A DNA stretch of 64,000 nucleotides from G942493275 sp942493275. Lineage in GTDB: Bacteria; Actinomycetota; Coriobacteriia; Anaerosomatales; PHET01. Positions within the stretch are counted from its first letter, which is position 1, and each line of letters begins with the position of its first letter. The stretch lies in NCBI GenBank assembly GCA_942493275.1, contig OW818687.1:186001-250000 (forward strand), given 5' to 3'. Under the pieces are notes generated by a model that had not been told where the DNA came from, searched no databases, and saw only the letters and a list, made by a program, of their open reading frames with translations. The position numbers and the translations under genes are program-made. Shown here in pieces: positions 44,372 to 54,400 of the stretch.

Positions 44372-45163
44372 CTACTCACTGACTCCCATCGTCTTCAGTC
44401 CCTCAAGTGCGGACTTCATATCGGGAACGAATTTGAGGGCGGCACGGAAATCCTCTTCCGCCTTCTTCTCATCACCCAGGGCCAGATACGCCTCGCCACG
44501 CGATGCGATGACATCGGCCGCGTTGGGCTTCTTCTCCAGGTACTTGGTGTAGGCGTCTACCGCGTCCTGCCACTTCTTCTGCTCGGCGTAGATATTCGCC
44601 TTCAGCAGGTAGGCACCCTCGAGCGCAGGCGACTCAACCTGGGGATCGTTAAGGTCAGGTACTCGCTTCTTGTAGTCCGCGAGCTTGGCCTTGATCTCCT
44701 TGTCGGCTTCCTTGAGCGTCAGGTCCGCCTTCTTAAGCGCCTCCGCGTCATCGTCACGCGCGGCCGAAAGCCGAGCGTCGGCGAGAAGAATGAGAGCGCG
44801 GTCGGCGTTCGCGTTGCGAAGCCCGGCCTCAATCTGAACCTCAGCCTGAGCATACTGCTTCGTCTCGACCAAAATGCTGGCGTAGCGAGCCCACAACCTG
44901 CCGTCCTTGGGCGCCGCCTTGGTGGCGTCCGCCAGCAGATAGAGCTCCTTCTCAGCGTAGGTTCGGGGCGCCTCAGGAGACAGGAGGCCGAGAACCAGCG
45001 CTGACACTACCGTCGCAAGCCAGAGGGCGACGATCGCGAGGCATGCGAAGATCAGCCTGCGGACGACCTTGTCGTCAAGTAGCCGAGGGCTTGCCTTCTC
45101 GGCCGGAGCCTGTGCTTCGGGCTCCCCCGTCGACGGGCTCGTCGGTGTTTCCAGATCGGACAT
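44372..45163 (-). CDS. membrane-anchored TPR protein
   Basis: A 263-residue protein with an acidic, Pro/Glu-rich cytoplasmic N-tail, one membrane helix (residues about 36-61) and a C-terminal set of TPR-like helices outside (LLADATKAAPKDGRLWARYA, YTKYLEKKPNAADVIASRGE, and the final DFRAALKFVPDMKSALEGL). A 30-residue charged helix between repeats (KKADLTLKEADKEIKAKL) is likely coiled. The ATG at 45163 follows GGAGGTAAG. It is the first gene of a transcript with the NHL protein, with a sigma-54 type promoter at 45212-45228. Likely a scaffold; function not assignable from sequence. Confidence 0.85.
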   Translation of the reverse strand: MSDLETPTSPSTGEPEAQAPAEKASPRLLDDKVVRRLIFACLAIVALWLATVVSALVLGLLSPEAPRTYAEKELYLLADATKAAPKDGRLWARYASILVETKQYAQAEVQIEAGLRNANADRALILLADARLSAARDDDAEALKKADLTLKEADKEIKAKLADYKKRVPDLNDPQVESPALEGAYLLKANIYAEQKKWQDAVDAYTKYLEKKPNAADVIASRGEAYLALGDEKKAEEDFRAALKFVPDMKSALEGLKTMGVSE

Positions 45164-45211
45164 CTTACCTCCACGTGGGTGAACCACCGGTATCGGAATC
45201 GCTCGTATCCG

Positions 45212-45228
45212 AGCAATCGTCACGCCAA
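45212..45228 (-). promoter_or_regulatory. sigma-54 type (-24/-12) promoter of the TPR-NHL operon
   Basis: On the minus strand TTGGCGTGACGATTGCT fits the sigma-54 consensus with a perfect TTGC -12 half and GG-N10-GC spacing, with two mismatches in the -24 half. It would start transcription about 38 bases before the TPR gene ATG. A second site of the same type serves the 12-heme operon at 41724-41740. Confidence 0.6.
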
Positions 45229-45275
45229 GATATCGTAAGGTTAACGGGCAACGCCAGCGAATCCACAGAACCTGC

Positions 45276-45300
45276 GGAAACGGCGGCGCGAAGTACCGCC
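45276..45300 (-). terminator. possible weak terminator after leuC
   Basis: A GGCGG / CCGCC stem with a 9-base loop (45282-45300) is followed on the minus strand by GTTTCC. It lies about 47 bases past the leuC stop and just ahead of the sigma-54 promoter of the next operon, where termination is expected. The stem is short, so this is tentative. Confidence 0.3.
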
Positions 45301-45346
45301 TCCGCCTGTCGCCGCGGCAGTGAACGCACGAGTATTGCGGGCTGCG

Positions 45347-46615
<1,269 letters not shown>

Positions 46616-46653
46616 GGGCACGTGCTCCTTCTGTCAGTGACGACTTCCGTCGC

Positions 46654-48198
46654 CTAGAGTTCGTCTTCCACGATGCGCTTGTTCGCGACGAGCAAGCGGT
46701 TGAGTGCGTTTGTGTAGGCCTTGGCCGACGCCACGATGATATCGGAGTGGGCGCCTCGGCCGGTGAATACCTCGCCGTCGGCGTTGGTCACGCGAATGGT
46801 CACCTCGCCGAGAGCGTCGATGCCGCGGGTGACCGCTTCGACTCGGAACTCCGTGAGGTCGTTCTCAACGTCGATCATGCGGTTGATGGCCTTGTACACC
46901 GCGTCCACGGGACCGGTGCCGTGACTCGAGTCGATGAGGTGGTTGCCGTCGGCGTCGACGAGCTCGACCGTGGCGGTCGGGATGCCGGGCTCACCGCTCG
47001 TGACCTGAACCTTCTCGAGATGATAGACCTCGTGAAGCGTGCGTTCGCTCTCTCCGACGAGTGCCTCGAGGTCCTCGTCGTAGACTTCCTTCTTCTTGTC
47101 GGCGAGCGCAAGGAACTGCTCGTGAACGCGCTCGAACTCCTGGTCCGGGAGCGCGAAGCCGAGCTCCTCGAGGCGGTGCCTCAGCGCGTGACGACCGCTG
47201 CGGGCCGTGAGCACGATGCTCGAGCCGCCCGCCCCGACGTCCGCGGGGTCGATGATCTCGTAGGTGCTGCGCTCCTTGAGCACGCCGTCCTGGTGGATGC
47301 CGCTGGAGTGCGCGAACGCGTTGGCTCCCACGATCGCCTTGTTCGGCTGCACGAGGATGCCCGTGATCGACGAGACCAGCCGCGAAGCGCGCGTGATCTC
47401 CCTGGTGTTGATCCTCGTGTCGACGCCAAACACGTCCGGGCGCTGCTTGAGCGCCATGACGACCTCTTCCATCGCCGTGTTGCCGGCGCGCTCGCCGAGC
47501 CCGTTGATGGTGCACTCGATCTGCCGCGCTCCGTTACGAACGCCCGCCAGTGAGTTCGCCGTCGCCATGCCCAGGTCGTTGTGGCAGTGAACGGAGATGA
47601 TCGCGTTCTCGATACCTGCAACGTTGTTCACAAGTCCGGCGATGAGCTCGCCGAAGACCTCAGGGTAGGAGTACCCGGTGGTATCCGGGATGTTGACCAC
47701 CGTGGCGCCGGCGGCGACCACGGCCTCGACCATCCGGTAGAGGAACTCCGGGTTGGCGCGTCCCGCATCCTCGGCGTAGAACTCGACGTCCTCGACGAAC
47801 GTGCGCGCGTACGTGACCGCTTTGACGGCCCGCGCCATCGCCTCTTCGCCGCTGATGCGCAGCTTGTCGCGCAGGTGGCTTTCCGAGACGCCGATGCCGG
47901 TGTGGATGCGCGGGCGTGATGCGGTCTTGAGCGCGTCGGCCGCCACCTCGATGTCTTTGGGTACCGCGCGGGTCAGGCCGCAGACCACCGCGGCGTCCCC
48001 CACCTCGGCACCGATCCTGCGGACGCTCTCGAAGTCGCCGGGGCTCGAGACGGGAAAGCCCGCCTCGATCACGTCGACGCCGAGTCGGACCAGCTGACGC
48101 GCGATCTCGAGTTTCTCGTCGGTGTTCATCGACGCGCCCGGCGACTGCTCGCCGTCGCGAAGAGTGGTGTCGAATATGTAGACGCGATCTGTAGTCAC
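46654..48198 (-). CDS. leuA: 2-isopropylmalate synthase
   Basis: First committed step of leucine synthesis: 2-oxoisovalerate plus acetyl-CoA. The 514-residue protein has FDTTLRDGEQSPGASM at the N-terminus, the metal motif HCHNDLGMATANSLA, NGLGERAGNTAMEEV, and the C-terminal regulatory domain (TATVELVDADGNHLIDSSHG) where leucine feedback acts. GTG at 48198 has GGAGG 8 bases upstream. It lies between serA and leuC. A GC-rich hairpin sits in the 117-base gap before it. Confidence 0.95.
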   Translation of the reverse strand: MTTDRVYIFDTTLRDGEQSPGASMNTDEKLEIARQLVRLGVDVIEAGFPVSSPGDFESVRRIGAEVGDAAVVCGLTRAVPKDIEVAADALKTASRPRIHTGIGVSESHLRDKLRISGEEAMARAVKAVTYARTFVEDVEFYAEDAGRANPEFLYRMVEAVVAAGATVVNIPDTTGYSYPEVFGELIAGLVNNVAGIENAIISVHCHNDLGMATANSLAGVRNGARQIECTINGLGERAGNTAMEEVVMALKQRPDVFGVDTRINTREITRASRLVSSITGILVQPNKAIVGANAFAHSSGIHQDGVLKERSTYEIIDPADVGAGGSSIVLTARSGRHALRHRLEELGFALPDQEFERVHEQFLALADKKKEVYDEDLEALVGESERTLHEVYHLEKVQVTSGEPGIPTATVELVDADGNHLIDSSHGTGPVDAVYKAINRMIDVENDLTEFRVEAVTRGIDALGEVTIRVTNADGEVFTGRGAHSDIIVASAKAYTNALNRLLVANKRIVEDEL

Positions 48199-48235
48199 GT
48201 GACTCACCTCCAGGGAACCGGAACGGGATTGGGCG

Positions 48236-48263
48236 GCCGACGACCCCACGCGGGGTCGCCGGC
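48236..48263 (-). promoter_or_regulatory. GC-rich hairpin between serA and leuA
   Basis: GCCGGCGACCCC and GGGGTCGTCGGC pair over 12 bp with one G-T wobble and a 4-base loop on the minus strand, 38 bases upstream of the leuA start. No T-run follows. It could be a partial terminator, an mRNA stability element or a site that lowers leuA readthrough. Confidence 0.5.
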
Positions 48264-48315
48264 TACCTAAGTCGCTCCATGCGGAGGTATGCCCGATTCG
48301 ATGCGTTGCGCACGC

Positions 48316-49893
48316 TTACAGCTCCACGCTCCACGCGGTGGAAATGCCCGCCTCGGCCTTGATGAGGTCGAGGACGTCGGCCGGCACGGGGATGTCGACG
48401 TTGATGCCCATGAGGGCCTCGCCGGCCTTCTTGGTACGCCCGACCTGCATCGACCCGATGTTGATCTTGTGGGCGCCGAGCATCGTGCCCACCTTGCCGA
48501 TCATGCCCGGGCGATCGTCGTAGCGGAAGAACGACATGTACTTGGTCGGAAGCATGTCGAGGTCGAACCCGTACAGAGACACCAGGCGCGGCTCGTTCTT
48601 CTTACCGATGACCGTGCCGCCGATCTCGATCTGCCCGTCAGGCGTATCGGCGGTGACCAGGATGAGGTTCACGTAGTCGAGAGCCTCGGAGCTGCGGCGC
48701 TCGGTGATCTCGATGCCGCGCTGCTCGGCGTAGTACTCGGCGTTGACGAAGTTCACGGACTCCGCCGAGACGCGCGAGAGCATGCCCTTGAGCACCGCGG
48801 TGCGCAGAATGCGGGTGTCGGTGTCGGCGATGTGGCCCTTGAAGTGGACCTCGATCTTGTCGACGCCGTGAGCCATCTGGGCGACCATCGCGCCGAGACC
48901 CTCGGCGATCGGCAGGTACGGGCCGACCTTCTCCAGCACGTCGGGCGAGACCGGCGCGATGTTGACGGCGGTCGGCACCATCTTGCCGAGGAGGCCATCA
49001 GCGACGAAGTCGGCGATCTGCTCGCCCGCGCGATCCTGAGCCTCGCTCGTGGACGCGCCGAGGTGCGGCGTGAGGATGACGTTGTCGAACTCCGCAAGCG
49101 GCGAGTCGGTACACGGCTCGATCTCGAACACGTCGATCGCGGCGCCGGCCACCTTGCCGGAGCGGATGGCGTCGGCGAGTGCCTCAACCTGGTAGATTCC
49201 GCCGCGGGCGGTGTTGATGATGCGCACGCCGTCCTTCATCTTCGCGAACTGCTCGGCGCCGAACATGCCGATGGTCTCCTTGCTTTTGGGCAGGTGGACC
49301 GTGATGAAGTCGGCCTGGGCCAGGATGTCGTCCACGGACTCGACGAGCTCCACGCCCATCGCCTGGGCGCGCTCGGGCGTCGTGTAGGGGTCGTATCCGA
49401 TGATGCGCATACCGAAGCCGCGTGCACGCTCGCACACGAGCCCGCCGATACGGCCGAGGCCGAAGACCGCGAGCGTCTTCTCGTAGAGCTCAGCGCCGGT
49501 GAACTTCGAGCGCTCCCACTTGCACTGGTGCATGGACGCGCTCGCCTGCGGGATGTTGCGCGACATCGACAGCATGAGCGCCATGGTGTGCTCGGCGGCT
49601 GAGACGATGTTGGAGGTCGGCGCGTTGCACACGATGATGCCGCGCTCGGTGGCGGCGTCCACGTCGACGTTGTCGACGCCCACGCCCGCGCGACCGATGA
49701 CCTTGAGGTTGTGCCCGGCCTCGATGACCTCGCGAGTGGCGCGCGTCGCGGAGCGAACGATCAGCGCGTCGTACACGCCGATCTCGGCAACCAGCTGCTC
49801 GGGAGTCAGGTCGGTCTTGACGTCGACGTCGAACTGCTCGCGCAGCTTCTCGATGCCGCTCGCCGCGATGCTTTCAGCTACCAGAACCTTCAT
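48316..49893 (-). CDS. serA: D-3-phosphoglycerate dehydrogenase
   Basis: First step of phosphorylated serine synthesis. The 525-residue type I enzyme has a substrate/NAD domain pair (VIGRAGVGVDNVDVDAATE, FGLGRIGGLVCERARGFGM, and the catalytic region HLGASTSEAQDRAG), an intervening domain (about 320-450), and a C-terminal ACT domain (NIGSMQVGRTKKAGEALMG). ATG at 49893 follows TAGGGG. It is 6 bases after a class V aminotransferase that probably does the next step. Placed inside a branched-chain operon under a leucine T-box, which is unusual. Confidence 0.95.
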   Translation of the reverse strand: MKVLVAESIAASGIEKLREQFDVDVKTDLTPEQLVAEIGVYDALIVRSATRATREVIEAGHNLKVIGRAGVGVDNVDVDAATERGIIVCNAPTSNIVSAAEHTMALMLSMSRNIPQASASMHQCKWERSKFTGAELYEKTLAVFGLGRIGGLVCERARGFGMRIIGYDPYTTPERAQAMGVELVESVDDILAQADFITVHLPKSKETIGMFGAEQFAKMKDGVRIINTARGGIYQVEALADAIRSGKVAGAAIDVFEIEPCTDSPLAEFDNVILTPHLGASTSEAQDRAGEQIADFVADGLLGKMVPTAVNIAPVSPDVLEKVGPYLPIAEGLGAMVAQMAHGVDKIEVHFKGHIADTDTRILRTAVLKGMLSRVSAESVNFVNAEYYAEQRGIEITERRSSEALDYVNLILVTADTPDGQIEIGGTVIGKKNEPRLVSLYGFDLDMLPTKYMSFFRYDDRPGMIGKVGTMLGAHKINIGSMQVGRTKKAGEALMGINVDIPVPADVLDLIKAEAGISTAWSVEL

Positions 49894-49899
49894 CGTCCC

Positions 49900-51045
49900 C
49901 TACCCTTCCATGAACACGGACTCGGCGGCCTTGATACCGGCGCCGCGCTCGAACTCGTAGCCGAGTTCGGTGAGCGTCATCTCGAGCGCCGCCAGCGTGG
50001 TGATGATGTCGAACGGACCGAAGTAGCCCAGGTGACCGATGCGGAAGATGCGACCGGTGTAGTCGTCCTGGCCGCCCGCGATGGTCACGCCGTACTTGTC
50101 CTTGAGGATTTTGACGATCGCCTTGCCGTCGATGCCCTCGGGTACCCACACCGGGGTCACGGCCGAGCCGCGGCCCTCGGGCGGCGCAAAGAGCCTGAGA
50201 CCGAGCGCCTCACAGCCCTGTCGAGTTGCCTCGGCGAGCTTGGTGTGGCGCGCGATCGTGTTCTCGATTCCCTCTTCGCGGATCATGTTGAGAGCCACGT
50301 TGAGGCCGAGCACCAGCGAGACTGCCGGCGTGAACGGCGTGGTGTCCTTCTCGACGTTCTTCTTGTACTTCATCCAGTCGAAGTAGAACTTCGGCAGAGT
50401 AGAACGCTCGTAGGCCTTCCAGGCCTTCGCGCTCACGGTGCATGCGGCCAGACCAGGCGGGAGCATGAGCCCCTTCTGCGAGCCGGTCATGACGACGTCG
50501 AGCCCCCACTCGTCGGTCTTGCACTCGACGGCACCGATGCCGGTGATCGAGTCGACGATGAGGATGCACTCGTCGTAGGCCTTCACGATCTCGCCGATCG
50601 CCTTCACGTCGTTCAACACGCCGGTCGAGGTCTCGGACTGCGTGACGATGACGCCGCGCACTCCGGGGTTCTCGGACAGGGCCTTTGCGACGTCGGCGGG
50701 GCGCACGACCTCTTCCCAACCGTAGGCCAGATCGATGACGTTGACGCCGTAGGCCTCGCAGATGTTCTTCTGGCGGTCGCCGAACTTGCCGTTGCGCGTG
50801 ACGATGACCGTGTCGCCCGCAGAGAAGCAGTTCGCGATCGCCGACTCCATCACGCCGGTACCCGAACAGGCGAACAGCAGCGCGTCGCCCTCGGTCTGAA
50901 AGACGTACTTGAGGTTGTCGATGGCCGCCTTGAACGCCGCCGAGAAGTCCGGCGTGCGGTGGTGGATCATCGGCGCCGCCATGGTGAGCATGACCTCGGC
51001 GGGTACCGGGGTCGGTCCCGGAGTCATGAGGTACTTCTTCTGCAT
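49900..51045 (-). CDS. class V aminotransferase (alanine-glyoxylate / serine-pyruvate family), probable phosphoserine aminotransferase
   Basis: A 381-residue PLP enzyme. The PLP lysine is K191 in MTGSQKGLMLPPG, with VDSITGIGAVE holding the ring-stacking Asp region. The N-terminus KKYLMTPGPTPVP is typical of the alanine-glyoxylate family, not of classical SerC. Because it lies 6 bases upstream of serA and no serC is present here, transamination of 3-phosphohydroxypyruvate is the most likely job. ATG at 51045 has AAGGGAG upstream. Alternative: serine-glyoxylate aminotransferase. Confidence 0.86.
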   Translation of the reverse strand: MQKKYLMTPGPTPVPAEVMLTMAAPMIHHRTPDFSAAFKAAIDNLKYVFQTEGDALLFACSGTGVMESAIANCFSAGDTVIVTRNGKFGDRQKNICEAYGVNVIDLAYGWEEVVRPADVAKALSENPGVRGVIVTQSETSTGVLNDVKAIGEIVKAYDECILIVDSITGIGAVECKTDEWGLDVVMTGSQKGLMLPPGLAACTVSAKAWKAYERSTLPKFYFDWMKYKKNVEKDTTPFTPAVSLVLGLNVALNMIREEGIENTIARHTKLAEATRQGCEALGLRLFAPPEGRGSAVTPVWVPEGIDGKAIVKILKDKYGVTIAGGQDDYTGRIFRIGHLGYFGPFDIITTLAALEMTLTELGYEFERGAGIKAAESVFMEG

Positions 51046-51086
51046 CAGAGCGCTCCCTTGAGCTGGAAGGTGTCCGTACGGGTTCT

Positions 51087-52085
<999 letters not shown>

Positions 52086-52153
52086 GTTGTCGTTCGCCTT
52101 CCCTCTCGCCACCGGCCCCTCGGAGCCGCCTGGTCCCTTACTGTCTGTATGCG

Positions 52154-52639
52154 TCAGCTCTCGCGCGATCCGCGCGCGAGCGCGATCTTCCCGGTGCGTG
52201 CCATCTCTTTGATTCCGTACGCGCGGAACAGGTCCTCCATCGCATCGATCTTGTCGGTGGCGCCTGTGGCCTCGATGGTCACCGAGTTCCTGCCGACGTC
52301 GATGATCTTGGCGCGGAACACGTTCGCGATCTCGATGATCTCGTGCCTGCGCTCGGGCGCCGCGTTGATCTTGAAGAGCACGAGCTCACGCTCGACCGAG
52401 TCGGTCGGGTCGAGGTCGTGCACCTTGATCACGTTGATGAGCTTGTAGACCTGCTTGGTGATCTGCTCGATGGGCGTATCGGCCGCGGAGCACACGATCG
52501 TGATGCGTGACAGCGTCGGGTCCTCGGTCGTGCCGACAGCGAGCGAATCGATGTTGAACCCGCGTCGGGCGAACAGCGACGTCACGCGCGTGAGCACGCC
52601 CGGCTTGTTCTCGACCACGACTGACAGTGTGTGCTTCAT
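52154..52639 (-). CDS. ilvN: acetolactate synthase small (regulatory) subunit
   Basis: A 161-residue regulatory subunit with an N-terminal ACT domain (TLSVVVENKPGVLTRVTSLF, RGFNIDSLAVG) and a C-terminal domain (residues 80-161) that activates the catalytic subunit and confers valine feedback. Length is normal. The ATG abuts the ilvB stop directly, so the two subunits are made from one message. Confidence 0.95.
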   Translation of the reverse strand: MKHTLSVVVENKPGVLTRVTSLFARRGFNIDSLAVGTTEDPTLSRITIVCSAADTPIEQITKQVYKLINVIKVHDLDPTDSVERELVLFKINAAPERRHEIIEIANVFRAKIIDVGRNSVTIEATGATDKIDAMEDLFRAYGIKEMARTGKIALARGSRES

Positions 52640-54400
52640 CTACTCCCACACCTCCTCGAGCAGCTCGTCGTCGAGCATCTCGGAAACCGGACATCCCGGG
52701 ACCCCGCCGAGCATCTCGTCGATGCTGCCTCCGGGAGCGACCATCGGGAACACGCACTCCTCGCCCACGACCCGGCAGTCCACGATCGCGGGGCCGTCGT
52801 GCTCGAACGCCGCGGTGAGCGCTGCGTCGACCTCGGCGGGCGTCGTCGCCCGGACGCCGAGGCAACCGTAGGCCTCGGCAAGCTTGACGAAGTCCGGGCA
52901 GTCCTGCGGCAGCACGCTCGAGGCGTAGCGGCGCCCGTAGAAGAGTTCCTGCCACTGCCGGACCATGCCGAGATAACCGTTGTTGAGGATGACGACCTTG
53001 ACCGGCAGGTTGTTGATCTCCGCGGTAGCCAACTCCTGAAGGTTCATCTGGAACGAGCCGTCGCCTGCGATGTCGATGACGAGCGCCCCGGGACGGCCGA
53101 CCTGGGCGCCGATCGCCGCCGGGAAGCCGAAGCCCATCGTGCCCAGGCCGCCCGAGGACACCCATGAGCGCGGGTGCCGCAGCGTGTAGTACTGGCACGA
53201 CCACATCTGGTTCTGGCCGACTTCGGTGCAGATGACGGTCTCGCGATCCTTCGTGAGCTCGCTCACCCGCTGGACGACGTACTGCGGGAACAGCTGGTCA
53301 GGCGCCGCCTCGGCACCGTAGTGCAGCGGGAAGCGCTGTCGCCACTCGTCGACGACTCGCACCCACGCCTCGGTTCGCGGCTCGGCGCCGGTCTTGCGCA
53401 ACTCGGCGACGACGCCCGCGAGGACGTTCTTGGCGTCGCCCACGATCGGCACGTCGACCGCCTTGTTCTTGCCGATCTCGGCCGGGTCGACGTCGACGTG
53501 GATGATCTTGGCCTTGCTCGCGAACGCCGAGAGCTTGCCGGTCACGCGGTCGTCGAAGCGCACGCCCACCGAGATGAGCAGGTCCGTCTCGGTGATCGCG
53601 TAGTTGGTGTACTTCGCTCCGTGCATGCCCGGCATGCCGATCCAGAGGTGATGGTCTTCCGGGAACGAGCCCTTGCCCATCATCGTGGTGATGACCGGGA
53701 TCTGCATGAGCTCCGCGAGCTCCTTGACCTCCTTGGAGGCGCCGGAGGCCAGGATGCCGCCGCCGATGTAGAGCAGCGGCTTGCGCGCCTTGGTGATGAA
53801 CGACACGGCCTGCTTGATCTGCTTGCTGTGGCCCTTGAACGTGGGCTTGTAGCCCGGCAGGTTCACGGTGGTGGGGTACTCGAAGTCGAGCTCACCCTTG
53901 CTCACGTCGACCGGCAGGTCGATGAGCACCGGCCCCGGACGGCCGGTCGTGGCGATGTGGAACGCCTCTTTCACGACTTCGGGCAGGTCCGCGGGATCCG
54001 TGAGCAGGTAGCTGTGCTTGGTGATCGGCAGGGTGATGCCGGTGATGTCGGACTCCTGGAAGGCGTCGGTACCGAGTACCGCCTGTGCGACCTGGGCGGT
54101 GAAGACGACCATCGGGATCGAGTCCATGTACGCGTTGGCGAGCCCTGTGATGGTGTTGGTCGCGCCGGGGCCGCTCGTCACGACGACCGGGGCGACCCGG
54201 CCGGTGGCACGAGCGTAACCGTCGCCCATGTGCATGGCCCCCTGCTCGTGGCGCGGCAGGATCGTGGTGATCTGCTCTGAGTCATAGAGCGCGTCGAAGA
54301 TCGGCAACGCGACGCCGCCCGGGTAGCCGAAGACGGTGTCTACACCCTCGGCCTCCAGACAGCGCACGAGCGCTTCTGCGCCGGTGATCCGGTCGGTCAT
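52640..54400 (-). CDS. ilvB: acetolactate synthase large (catalytic) subunit
   Basis: A 586-residue ThDP- and FAD-dependent enzyme joining two pyruvates, or pyruvate and 2-oxobutyrate. The catalytic Glu is in LPRHEQGAMHMGDGYAR, and the ThDP motif runs from IAGDGSFQMNLQEL to VVILNNGYLGMVRQ. GGGILASGASKEV marks the FAD domain. Start overlaps the ilvD stop by 4 bases. The overall order ilvD-ilvB-ilvN-ilvC is a common one. Confidence 0.96.
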   Translation of the reverse strand: MTDRITGAEALVRCLEAEGVDTVFGYPGGVALPIFDALYDSEQITTILPRHEQGAMHMGDGYARATGRVAPVVVTSGPGATNTITGLANAYMDSIPMVVFTAQVAQAVLGTDAFQESDITGITLPITKHSYLLTDPADLPEVVKEAFHIATTGRPGPVLIDLPVDVSKGELDFEYPTTVNLPGYKPTFKGHSKQIKQAVSFITKARKPLLYIGGGILASGASKEVKELAELMQIPVITTMMGKGSFPEDHHLWIGMPGMHGAKYTNYAITETDLLISVGVRFDDRVTGKLSAFASKAKIIHVDVDPAEIGKNKAVDVPIVGDAKNVLAGVVAELRKTGAEPRTEAWVRVVDEWRQRFPLHYGAEAAPDQLFPQYVVQRVSELTKDRETVICTEVGQNQMWSCQYYTLRHPRSWVSSGGLGTMGFGFPAAIGAQVGRPGALVIDIAGDGSFQMNLQELATAEINNLPVKVVILNNGYLGMVRQWQELFYGRRYASSVLPQDCPDFVKLAEAYGCLGVRATTPAEVDAALTAAFEHDGPAIVDCRVVGEECVFPMVAPGGSIDEMLGGVPGCPVSEMLDDELLEEVWE

